A stretch of DNA of 64,000 nt from JANPPS01 sp965246925 (lineage in GTDB: Bacteria > Pseudomonadota > Alphaproteobacteria > Acetobacterales > Acetobacteraceae): positions 2,604,001 through 2,668,000 of the forward strand of contig OZ251994.1 in the NCBI GenBank assembly GCA_965246925.1. Direction: 5' to 3'. Under the pieces are notes generated by a model, which saw only the letters and a program-made list of their open reading frames with translations, was not told the DNA's origin and did not search any database. Both the position numbers and the translations under genes were made by a program. Of this stretch, positions 16,115 through 23,364 are shown piece after piece (position 1 is the first letter of the stretch; each line of letters begins with the position of its first letter).

Positions 16115-17434
16115 ATGCTGAACCGGCGTTCTTTGCTGTTTACCACGGCCGCGCTCTCGACCCCCGTAATCATGCGAAACGCATTGGCGCAGAGCCGGTT
16201 TGACTGGCGGCAAGCTCAGGGTTCGAAGATAGAGGTGAACCTCGCGAAGTCGCCAAGGGGCGATGTTTTGCAAGCGCACCAGAAGGAATTTGAAGAACTG
16301 ACCGGCATTCGGGTTGGTGCGGAGCAAGTGCCAGAGCAGCAACAGCGGCCAAAGGTCGCAATGGAAATGGCATCGGGGAGGCCGAGCTTCGACGTCGTGA
16401 ATGTCGCCATGCACGTGCAGAAGCGTTTGATCGAACGGGGCGGCTGGATGGCAGACCTCCGGCCTATGATCGCCGATGGTTCAATGACGGCGCCTGGGCT
16501 TGACTTGTCCGATTTTAGTCCCGCAACCATGCAAGCGGCGACGGGACCGGATGGCAAGCTGAACGTGCTGCCGCTCAATCAAGACCTGTTCATTCTTTAC
16601 TATAACAAAGCCATGTTTGGTGAAGCCGGTTTGGAGCCGCCCCGGTCGTTACAAGATATGATGCAAGCAGCGGAACGGCTTACTAATACCGGCAAGGGCG
16701 TTTACGGCTTTACAGGACGCGGCATCAAGAACGCGAACGTGGTCCTTTTTGATAATATATTGCTCGGCTGGGATCAGGAGACGATCACCAAGGATGGGAA
16801 ATCGTTGCTGACCGACACGTCGGCCGCGATCGAGGCAGCGCAGTGGTATCAGAAAATCATGCGCGACTTCGCACCGCCGGGTTCGGTTGGATTTAACTGG
16901 AACGAATGCCAGACCACGTTTGCCCAGGGCCGGGCCGCGATGTGGTGGGACGGCATCGGCTTCTCCGCTCCCCTGGTTGACCCGGCGAAGTCGAAAGTCG
17001 TCGGAAAGGTCGGTTTCGCACCCATCCCCAAAGGGCCCAGCGCGCAACATTCGGCGACATTCATTGACGGTATCGGCATTGCGAATGCCAGCAAGAACAA
17101 AGTTGCAGCGTGGTTGTATGTGCAGTGGGCCACGAGCAAGACCATGTTTCCAAACTGGCTCCGCGTCGGCGCCGGCACCCCGCCCCGGCTGAGTGCTTAC
17201 GATGAGGCTGAGGTCATCAAAGCCAGCATATTCCCGGAGGATTGGTTCAGCACGACCAAGGAAAGCCTACGGATAGCCCGGTCGGGCCTGCCTGAAATCG
17301 TTCCGGTGACGGAGTTCCGGGACACGATTGGGGTCGCCCTTACCAATATCGTCGGTGGAGGCGACCCGGAGGCGGAGTTAAGAAAGGCGACTGAGGCGTT
17401 CCGCCCAGTTCTTGCCAAGTCGAACGCGACATAA
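16115..17434 (+). CDS. ABC sugar-type extracellular solute-binding protein (family 1), orphan
   Basis: The ATG at 16115 was preferred to one 15 bp upstream because AAGGAGG lies five bases before it. The 439-residue product starts LNRRSLLFTTAALSTPVIMRNALAQ, a signal with a twin-arginine motif. The body is a family-1 (MalE-like) binding protein: FEELTGIRV near 55, NVLPLNQDLFILYYNKAMF near 155, and GRAAMWWDGIGF near 275. Such proteins deliver sugars, sugar alcohols or polyamines to ABC importers. No permease or ATPase is nearby and the gene lies between dksA and the convergent flgH, three bases from its stop, inside a flagellar cluster. It looks like an insertion with no obvious flagellar role. 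Confidence 0.88.
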   Translation: MLNRRSLLFTTAALSTPVIMRNALAQSRFDWRQAQGSKIEVNLAKSPRGDVLQAHQKEFEELTGIRVGAEQVPEQQQRPKVAMEMASGRPSFDVVNVAMHVQKRLIERGGWMADLRPMIADGSMTAPGLDLSDFSPATMQAATGPDGKLNVLPLNQDLFILYYNKAMFGEAGLEPPRSLQDMMQAAERLTNTGKGVYGFTGRGIKNANVVLFDNILLGWDQETITKDGKSLLTDTSAAIEAAQWYQKIMRDFAPPGSVGFNWNECQTTFAQGRAAMWWDGIGFSAPLVDPAKSKVVGKVGFAPIPKGPSAQHSATFIDGIGIANASKNKVAAWLYVQWATSKTMFPNWLRVGAGTPPRLSAYDEAEVIKASIFPEDWFSTTKESLRIARSGLPEIVPVTEFRDTIGVALTNIVGGGDPEAELRKATEAFRPVLAKSNAT

Positions 17435-17437
17435 CGT

Positions 17438-18166
17438 CTAGAACGGCAGGAGGATGTCAAGCAATTGCTGCCCGTATCGAGGTGATTGAACGTCGGTGAT
17501 CTGTCCACGGCCGCCGTATGAGATGCGCGCTTCTGCAAGTCGGTCGTGCCGTACGGTGTTATCGCTTGCAATGTCTTGCGGGCGGATGACGCCACTCACC
17601 AAGAGCTCGCGAAGTTCGCTGTTGACCCGGACCTCTTGCCGGGCGGCAACGGCCAGATTGCCGTTGGGCAGCAACTGAGTAATCACGCCGGCAAGCCTTA
17701 GTGTAACCGTCTCGGTCCGCTGTATCGTGCCGGAGCCGGTTGCGTTCCCGGCATTGGTCGTAGAGACCAGCGAAGAAGGGTTGACGCCTGGTGCTAGACG
17801 AGGAATGGCCGCCTCTAGACCGAATAGGCTTGGTATCCCCATGTTCTGATTACCAGTGCGGCCCTGGACCGATTTATTGGAGAGATCTGCATTATCGGTG
17901 ATGTTGACCAACACTGTGACGATGTCGCCGACCTGCGCAGCCCGCTGGTCTTTAAAGAAAGCCCGGCTGCCCATTCGCCAAAGGCTATTCGCCTCCGCGG
18001 GTGCCGATTGCGGCCGCGGCATAGGAAAGCTGATCGGGCGATAGGTGGCCTCCTGAGTGGGGTCCCCGCTGGCAGTCATACCAGGCGGCCGGCCAACCTC
18101 AGATAAACGCGACAGCGTTCCGCAACCTGAGAGGGCCGTAAGGAGCACGAGACTGAGGAACCTCAT
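17438..18166 (-). CDS. flgH: Flagellar L-ring protein FlgH
   Basis: A 242-residue outer-membrane lipoprotein with lipobox LSGC at residues ~12-15. The conserved core is present: SLWRMGSRAFFKDQRAAQVGDIVTVLVNITDNADLSN, LPNGNLAVAARQEVRVNSELRELLVSGVIRPQDI, and the C-terminal RISYGGRGQITDVQSPRYGQQLLDILLPF. FlgH forms the L-ring that lets the rod rotate through the outer membrane. It is the last gene of flgF-flgG-flgA-flgH and overlaps flgA by 4 bp. Confidence 0.96.
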   Translation of the reverse strand: MRFLSLVLLTALSGCGTLSRLSEVGRPPGMTASGDPTQEATYRPISFPMPRPQSAPAEANSLWRMGSRAFFKDQRAAQVGDIVTVLVNITDNADLSNKSVQGRTGNQNMGIPSLFGLEAAIPRLAPGVNPSSLVSTTNAGNATGSGTIQRTETVTLRLAGVITQLLPNGNLAVAARQEVRVNSELRELLVSGVIRPQDIASDNTVRHDRLAEARISYGGRGQITDVQSPRYGQQLLDILLPF

Positions 18167-19104
18167 CGCACCGCCACCTGGTTCGTCTTGGAGGTTGGGG
18201 CGGGGTCACCTGGGATGACACGCGCCCGGCCCATGCCTATGACCACCGCGCGCACGATGATCTTAGAAGCAGGGTTGATGATAGGGACCACCTCATCCAA
18301 ACCCGCCGCTTCCATTGCTACGCCCTGGGCTGAAAGTTCGATGCCGGGCCCCGACAGTGTCATGCTGACCCGGCTTCCCTTGGCGATCAGCGTTGGCCGT
18401 CCGATATCGGCAAGTTGAATCGCCTGGCCCGGCTGCAATGACCGGTGCGCCTCGAGACCCAGCGCCTGAAAGGCGGCTTTCACAACCTCACCCCGCGCTT
18501 GGCTGACGCGCACCCGGGATACGCTGAGGTCGGCAGCGAGCAGCCGCTCGCCAGGCAGGATCCGATGCTTGGGCACCACGACTTCGACCATTTCGGTCGT
18601 CCGCCCCGAGAGCCTGACCTGCATTGCCGCTATCCCCGGCGCCACAATAGTGCTGAGCACGGTGAAGCGGCCTGTGACGGGCTCAAACTCAGCCGGGCCG
18701 GCCTCGACCGCGATCGGCACCTTATCGGGGATGAGCGGTGCAGAAATCGGAGCTAACTCAACCTCGACGTCCGGCGGCGCGCCCGCCAGAACCAAGCTCC
18801 GCTTCAAAGGCTCGATCACGTCCTCGCGTCCCAGCGCGCGGCCGGGGCGGTCCAGAACCGCGCGGTCTGCAGGCGAGACCGGGCGCCAGTCGACGTTGAA
18901 CTGCCGTGCAATGGCCGCCAGTTGTCCAGCCTCTACGCTGATAGTCCCGCCTGGTGCCGGAGCGGGCCCGAGCACCCGGTCAACCGTAACATCAGAGAAC
19001 AAATCGGAGAGGCTGACGCTAGGTCCGTTCAGGCTCGTGAACGGGCGTAAGGTCGCTGCTTGAACCGGCGCAACGATGAGCATGGCAACTATGACTGTCT
19101 TCAT
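18163..19104 (-). CDS. flgA: Flagellar P-ring formation chaperone FlgA
   Basis: A 313-residue exported protein (signal peptide MKTVIVAMLIVAPVQA). The C-terminal SAF-type domain is recognisable from HRILPGERLLAADLSVSRVRVSQARGEVVKAAFQALGLEAHRSLQPGQAIQLADI and ending GMGRARVI. FlgA is the periplasmic chaperone for FlgI polymerisation. The protein is longer than the enterobacterial form (about 220 residues) because of the N-terminal extension seen in alphaproteobacteria. It lies four bases downstream of flgG and overlaps flgH by four bases. Confidence 0.9.
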   Translation of the reverse strand: MKTVIVAMLIVAPVQAATLRPFTSLNGPSVSLSDLFSDVTVDRVLGPAPAPGGTISVEAGQLAAIARQFNVDWRPVSPADRAVLDRPGRALGREDVIEPLKRSLVLAGAPPDVEVELAPISAPLIPDKVPIAVEAGPAEFEPVTGRFTVLSTIVAPGIAAMQVRLSGRTTEMVEVVVPKHRILPGERLLAADLSVSRVRVSQARGEVVKAAFQALGLEAHRSLQPGQAIQLADIGRPTLIAKGSRVSMTLSGPGIELSAQGVAMEAAGLDEVVPIINPASKIIVRAVVIGMGRARVIPGDPAPTSKTNQVAVR

Positions 19105-19108
19105 GCCG

Positions 19109-19894
19109 CTATCGAAGGTTTGTGAGCGTTGACTGCATCTGATCTGACGTCGTGATGACCCGGCTGTTCATCTCATAGGCCCGCTGAGCCGTGATGAGAT
19201 TGGTGATTTCAGTCACGACATTAACGTTTGAGGACTCGACGAAGCCTTGCATCACGCTGCCAAATCCCGGACTGCTTGGCGTGCCGACGATGGCATTGCC
19301 AGACGCTGCGCTGGCTAAAAGCAAGTTGTCGCCCTGCGCTTCGAGACCGGCTTCGTTCGCGAACGTGGCGATCTGCAAAGTTCCGACCGTCTGAGGCGTG
19401 ACCGTTCCAGAGATCTTGGCTTGAACCTCTCCGGCTCCGTTGATCGTAACATCGGTCGCGTTTGGCGGCACCGTGATGCCGGGCGACACGAGGTAGCCGT
19501 CGGCGGTCACAAGCTGACCAGAAGGCGAAAGACTGAATGTCCCATCCCGAGTATAGGCGGTCTCCCCGGACGGTAAGGTGATAGGAAAGAAGCCATTTCC
19601 CTGGATGGCGACGTCTAGACTATTACTGGTCTGCTGCAAGTTGCCTTGCTCATGTATGCGGTAGATTGCAGCAGTCTTCACGCCGAGTCCGACCTGAGCA
19701 CCAGAGGGCACGACGGTGCCGTTATCTGAACTGTTAGAGCCAACCCGGCGTAGGTTTTGATAAATCAAGTCCTGAAACTCAGCCCTCCGGCGCTTGAAGC
19801 CAGTCGTCGTCATGTTAGCGATATTGTTGGAAATGACTTCTACATTGGTTTGCTGGGCTTGCATGCCTGTACCAGCGATGTCGAGTGCTCTCAT
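19109..19894 (-). CDS. flgG: Flagellar distal rod protein FlgG
   Basis: A 261-residue rod protein with both terminal axial motifs: N-terminal RALDIAGTGMQAQQTNVEVISNNIANMTTTGFKRRRAEFQDLIYQ and C-terminal GFVESSNVNVVTEITNLITAQRAYEMNSRVITTSDQM. FlgG builds the distal rod beneath the hook and is exported by the flagellar type III system without a cleaved signal. Length is standard. It begins nine bases after flgF on the same strand. Confidence 0.97.
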   Translation of the reverse strand: MRALDIAGTGMQAQQTNVEVISNNIANMTTTGFKRRRAEFQDLIYQNLRRVGSNSSDNGTVVPSGAQVGLGVKTAAIYRIHEQGNLQQTSNSLDVAIQGNGFFPITLPSGETAYTRDGTFSLSPSGQLVTADGYLVSPGITVPPNATDVTINGAGEVQAKISGTVTPQTVGTLQIATFANEAGLEAQGDNLLLASAASGNAIVGTPSSPGFGSVMQGFVESSNVNVVTEITNLITAQRAYEMNSRVITTSDQMQSTLTNLR

Positions 19895-19903
19895 GCTTCG
19901 CTC

Positions 19904-20644
19904 CTAGACTTTCTGCTGGGTGAGTTTGTCGATCGTGGATTGCTGCCGCTCACCTTCGCTTTGCACGAACTGCGAGGTGAACTCGAACGAGCGCAAGCCG
20001 GCCATCATCCTGGTAAGCTCAAGTATAGGTTGTACGTTGCTTGCCTCCACGGCACCTTGCACCAATTGAGGTGTCTTGACCGGCTTTGTCGGACTATCTG
20101 AGCGAAGCAATCTTGCACCTTCAGCCGTCATCCGGTTAACATCTGCCGGTTCCACGACTCCAATTTTGCCTATCGGCCCACTCTCACTACTAATGGTGCC
20201 GTCACCGCTGATTTGGATGCGGGCCTCCTGACCTGTCACCCGTATTGGCGCGCCGGCGGTGTCCAACAAGGCATTCCCGTCCGAGTCGGCCAGGCGGCCG
20301 CCAGCTGACGGTGTGAAACGGCCGGCCCGGGTCAGGCGCGGCCCCTGCGCCGTGTCAACCGTAAAGAAGCCATTGCCGCTTACCGCGAGATCTAGCGGAT
20401 TACCTGTGTGCTCTAGCGTGCCAGCCTGTTGCTCGCGATAGGTGGCCCGGTCTTGGGTGAAAGCGACTGACTTGATACCTGCCGCGCCGTCCGTTGCGGG
20501 CTGCCGGCTGATCCAATCGCTGAACACAACCCGTTCGGCCTTGAATCCAGGAGTTCCGGCATTGGCAAGGTTTGTCGCTGTCACATCAAGCGATCGCTGT
20601 TGAGCGACGAGGCGTGATAGCGCGACATAGGTAGGCAGTTGCAT
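19904..20644 (-). CDS. flgF: Flagellar proximal rod protein FlgF
   Basis: A 246-residue protein using the ATG at 20644, which is preceded by AGGAG at the right distance; an 18-residue upstream extension has no similarity. It shows the axial family pattern: TYVALSRLVAQQRSLDVTATNLANAGTPGFKAERVVFSD at the N-terminus and VEASNVQPILELTRMMAGLRSFEFTSQFVQSEGERQQSTIDKL at the C-terminus. It forms part of the proximal rod. It is the first gene of the flgF-flgG-flgA-flgH unit and has a strong sigma-54 promoter motif 28-43 bases upstream of its start. Confidence 0.94.
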   Translation of the reverse strand: MQLPTYVALSRLVAQQRSLDVTATNLANAGTPGFKAERVVFSDWISRQPATDGAAGIKSVAFTQDRATYREQQAGTLEHTGNPLDLAVSGNGFFTVDTAQGPRLTRAGRFTPSAGGRLADSDGNALLDTAGAPIRVTGQEARIQISGDGTISSESGPIGKIGVVEPADVNRMTAEGARLLRSDSPTKPVKTPQLVQGAVEASNVQPILELTRMMAGLRSFEFTSQFVQSEGERQQSTIDKLTQQKV

Positions 20645-20671
20645 CGTAATCTCCTGAACGCGCCATACCTC

Positions 20672-20687
20672 AGCAACTCCTGTGCCA
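20672..20687 (-). promoter_or_regulatory. Sigma-54 (RpoN) promoter of flgFGAH
   Basis: On the minus strand the sequence reads TGGCAC-N5-TTGCT, a perfect match to the -24/-12 sigma-54 consensus with correct GG-N10-GC spacing. It points at flgF, whose ATG is 28 bases beyond the -12 end. Sigma-54 control of rod and ring genes by FlbD and FliX is established in Caulobacter, and fliX is present in this cluster. Confidence 0.85.
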
Positions 20688-20750
20688 GCCCTCGGCAACT
20701 CTTATGCCGTCAAGAACGACCCATTTCATTGAAGGTTGTGGCGTTCTCTG

Positions 20751-20771
20751 GCCGGCAATATCTGCCGGCCT
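20751..20771. promoter_or_regulatory. Perfect palindrome between divergent flgF and fliL
   Basis: GGCCGGCA and TGCCGGCC are perfect inverted repeats separated by five bases. The site is ~65-85 bases upstream of the flgF sigma-54 promoter and ~85-100 bases upstream of the fliL start. It could be an activator site (for example for FlbD) or a hairpin; no U-tract follows, so a terminator is less likely. Functional assignment is inference. Confidence 0.45.
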
Positions 20772-20853
20772 GGCGCTTTGTGCCGAGTGCGCCCGGTCGA
20801 AACGATTTATTAACCTTTCCGTATCATTATGCCCATGCGACCGGAGAGTAGGA

Positions 20854-21354
20854 ATGAGCAAGACGCTTGACCCACCATCAGCCGACCCAACTAAAAAAGG
20901 GGGAGGAAAGAAGAAGCTTATTTTGATATTGGTTCCTGTCCTGCTGCTCGGCGCTGGTGCGGGAGGCTGGTTTTCAGGAGTGATCCCCAAATTGCTGCAC
21001 GGCGAGGCGCATGAGGCCAAGGCTCCGGCTGAGACGGCCATCGTAAGGGCGCCCGTGTTTGTGGAGATGCCAGAGATCATCGCTAACCTAAACACTGGGG
21101 CTAAGCGCGCCGCGTTCATAAAGCTCAAAGCCAGGCTCGAACTCGCCAAACCGGAGGACGCGCCGGTCATCCAATCTGCCATGCCGCGTATTCTCGATCT
21201 ATTTCAAACCTATCTGAGGGAGATGAGGCCGGAGGAGATGCGGAGCAGTGCAAGCACGTATCGGCTGCGGGAAGAGTTGGTCTCGCGGACCAATATCGCC
21301 GGCTACCCAGCCAAGGTTGTAAGTGTCTTGTTTACAGAATTGATTGTGCAATGA
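20854..21354 (+). CDS. fliL: Flagellar basal body-associated protein FliL
   Basis: The ATG at 20854 follows GGAGAGTAGGA and gives 166 residues; upstream extension is non-homologous. After a lysine-rich segment a single transmembrane helix spans residues ~24-45 (LILILVPVLLLGAGAGGWF). The periplasmic domain shows FVEMPEIIANLNTGAKRAAFIKLKARLEL and ends with a stomatin-like VLFTELIVQ. FliL rings associate with stator units and raise motor torque. The gene overlaps fliM by 4 bp (ATGA). Confidence 0.9.
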   Translation: MSKTLDPPSADPTKKGGGKKKLILILVPVLLLGAGAGGWFSGVIPKLLHGEAHEAKAPAETAIVRAPVFVEMPEIIANLNTGAKRAAFIKLKARLELAKPEDAPVIQSAMPRILDLFQTYLREMRPEEMRSSASTYRLREELVSRTNIAGYPAKVVSVLFTELIVQ

Positions 21355-22301
21355 TGGCAGGCATACAGGGCAGCGCCCAGCATAGTGAGAATATGCAGCG
21401 CCTCATCCAGTCAAGTGAGCTTTCCGATGACCGGTTGCCCATGCTCGATGTCGTCTTCGATCGGCTTAGCCGGCTGTTGACCACGTCGCTCAGGAATTTT
21501 TCTGGGGACAACGCGGACGTGACGATTGAGGCTGTTTCCTGTGTCAGATTTTCGGACTATTTGGGCCGGATCCAGTCTCCCTCGTTGATGGCAGTGTTCC
21601 GCGCTAATGAGTGGGATAACCAGGGTCTGATTGTGTTTGACGGTCCTCTGGTGTTCTCAGTGATCGATGTCTTACTGGGTGGATCCCGAGGAACCGCAGC
21701 GATGCGGACCGCGAATCGAGCGTTCACCACGATCGAGCGTGCCCTGATCACCCGCTTGATTCACCTGATACTGAACGAGCTCACGGCAAGTTTCGAGCCA
21801 GTGAGCCCGGTGACCTTCTCTTTCGAGCGGCTGGAAGTGAGTCCTCGCTTTGCTGCGATCACGCGGCCAACCAACGCAGCGATGCTGGGGCGTCTTCGCG
21901 TTGACCTGGACGACCGAGGAGGGCTGATCGAAGTCGTTCTTCCGAATGCCACGCTGGAACCAATCCGGGAGACGCTTATCCAGCAGTTTATGGGCGAGCG
22001 CTTTGGGCGGGACCAGATGTGGGAAACCCATTTGGCGGAGCAGATCCGAGAAACTGATGTCACGCTTGACATCGTTTTAGACGAGCAGTCGGTCAATCTT
22101 GCTGAAGTATTGAGTCTAGTCGTTGGCAGTAACCTTCTCCTAAGAACTCACTCGACTGACTCGGTGGATGTCCGTTGCGGCAGCCAGTCCCTGTTTCGTG
22201 CGAAAGTGGGTCGTAAGAAGGATACCGTCGCTGTTCAAATCGAGTCGGTTATCGGCGGTTTAAAAGACTTCCATTCGCATTTGGCTGATCTGGGGGAATA
22301 G
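21351..22301 (+). CDS. fliM: Flagellar motor switch protein FliM, lacking the usual N-terminal motif
   Basis: A 316-residue protein. The CheC-like middle domain is clear (LDVVFDRLSRLLTTSLRNFSG, then SLMAVFRANEWDNQGLIVFDGPLVFSVIDVLLGG) and the C-terminal SpoA domain follows (DVTLDIVLDEQSVNLAEVLSLVVGSNLLLR, ending FRAKVGRKKDTVAVQIE). It forms the C-ring together with FliG and FliN. The start overlaps the fliL stop. The first 30 residues do not contain the LSQ-EIDALL segment by which FliM normally binds phosphorylated CheY, and no in-frame upstream start would add it without entering fliL. Confidence 0.92.
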   Translation: MMAGIQGSAQHSENMQRLIQSSELSDDRLPMLDVVFDRLSRLLTTSLRNFSGDNADVTIEAVSCVRFSDYLGRIQSPSLMAVFRANEWDNQGLIVFDGPLVFSVIDVLLGGSRGTAAMRTANRAFTTIERALITRLIHLILNELTASFEPVSPVTFSFERLEVSPRFAAITRPTNAAMLGRLRVDLDDRGGLIEVVLPNATLEPIRETLIQQFMGERFGRDQMWETHLAEQIRETDVTLDIVLDEQSVNLAEVLSLVVGSNLLLRTHSTDSVDVRCGSQSLFRAKVGRKKDTVAVQIESVIGGLKDFHSHLADLGE

Positions 22302-22639
22302 TGATCGACCTCAACCTCGTTTTCGAGCTGGCGCTACTCGTGGTCCTCTGTTTCGCGATGTATCGCGCGGCGAGATTAGAAAGAGCTTTGAGCATTTTGC
22401 GTCAGGAGCAGGCGTCGCTGGGCGTAAGCATAATCGGAGTGGATCAAAGCACCCAGTCAGCCAATGACGCGATGAACAGTATGGCCGTGCGTAGCATAAG
22501 TATAGCGGAGCAGGTTGCTGCACGGATCGAAGTCGGGCAAAAAATCTGCGATGACCTTGCGTATCTGACAGACCGTGCGGAAGTACTGGCTGACAAGCTG
22601 GAGAAAACCATCCGGGTTTCGCGATCCCTATCAGCATGA
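22301..22639 (+). CDS. DUF6468 membrane-anchored coiled-coil protein of flagellar clusters
   Basis: A 112-residue protein starting at GTG, sharing one base with the fliM stop (TAGTG). Residues ~5-25 are a transmembrane helix (LVFELALLVVLCFAMYRAARLERAL), followed by heptad-rich helices (DQSTQSANDAMNSMAVRSISIAEQVAARIEVG, then CDDLAYLTDRAEVLADKLEKTIRVSR). This pattern and the position right after fliM match DUF6468, which occurs in alphaproteobacterial flagellar operons. Its function is unknown; a membrane-anchored role near the motor is inferred. Confidence 0.75.
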   Translation: MIDLNLVFELALLVVLCFAMYRAARLERALSILRQEQASLGVSIIGVDQSTQSANDAMNSMAVRSISIAEQVAARIEVGQKICDDLAYLTDRAEVLADKLEKTIRVSRSLSA

Positions 22640-22648
22640 GGAAAGATT

Positions 22649-23362
22649 GTGAACTCAATTCTAAGGTCGATCATCCAAGGACGTTCGCTTCGGTTGCTCA
22701 CCATACTGCTGGCCGTGCTGATTGTAGGTAAAGCTTTCCACCTGCTGGAAGCAACCTACGGAGCAGGACATGTTGCGTCGGCACTGCCTATTATTTCGCG
22801 CGCGCTTGCCGCGGCTGAGACGCCGCATCCACGTGCTGGTGAGCCGAAGCCGCCTCAAGAAGGCAAAGAGATTAAACCTGAACAGGGGCAGAAGGGGAGC
22901 GCTCTGGAGGTGCCGCCGGCCCCTTCCGTTCCGGTTTCCGAAGAGGCATTGCTGAGCGAACTGCGGGTTCGCCGGCAAATGATCGAAGAGCGCGAGTCGG
23001 AGCTCGAGCGCAAGCGGCAACTAATCTCTCAGGCTGAGCGAAAACTGATCGAGCGGGCAGAGCAGCTGAGTAGTCTGCAAGTTAAACTAGAGCGGCTTGA
23101 AGCTGTAAGGCATGAACACGATGAAGAAAACTGGAAAGGGCTTGTCAAGACGTATGAGACCATGCGTCCCCGTGACGCAGCCAGCATCATGAATGACCTT
23201 GATCTTCCGACGACGCTTCAAGTGCTTGACCGGATGAAAGAGTCGAAGGCGGGAATGGTCTTAGCAGCTATGACCCCTGACCGAGCACGTGTCGTCACCA
23301 TGGAACTCGCTCAGATGCGAAACAAGAGCGTCTCTCTTCCCACGGAAAAAAAGGAACCGTAG
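22649..23362 (+). CDS. MotE-like flagellar stator chaperone
   Basis: A 237-residue protein starting at GTG. A membrane segment (LLTILLAVLIVGKAFHLL, residues ~16-33) is followed by a Pro/Lys/Glu-rich linker, a long coiled coil (RRQMIEERESELERKRQLISQAERKLIERAEQL, about residues 108-150) and a C-terminal MgtE-N-like helical domain (YETMRPRDAASIMNDLDLPTTLQVLDRMKESKAGMVLAAMTPDRA). This is the architecture of MotE, the periplasmic chaperone of MotC first described in rhizobia, and of related proteins in alphaproteobacterial flagellar operons. It follows DUF6468 by nine bases. Confidence 0.78.
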   Translation: MNSILRSIIQGRSLRLLTILLAVLIVGKAFHLLEATYGAGHVASALPIISRALAAAETPHPRAGEPKPPQEGKEIKPEQGQKGSALEVPPAPSVPVSEEALLSELRVRRQMIEERESELERKRQLISQAERKLIERAEQLSSLQVKLERLEAVRHEHDEENWKGLVKTYETMRPRDAASIMNDLDLPTTLQVLDRMKESKAGMVLAAMTPDRARVVTMELAQMRNKSVSLPTEKKEP

Positions 23363-23364
23363 CT

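Noticed and set aside
20770..20790. Second sigma-54 site on the plus strand toward fliL (TGGCGCTTTGTGCC)
   Set aside because: The GG and GC elements are two bases too close together.
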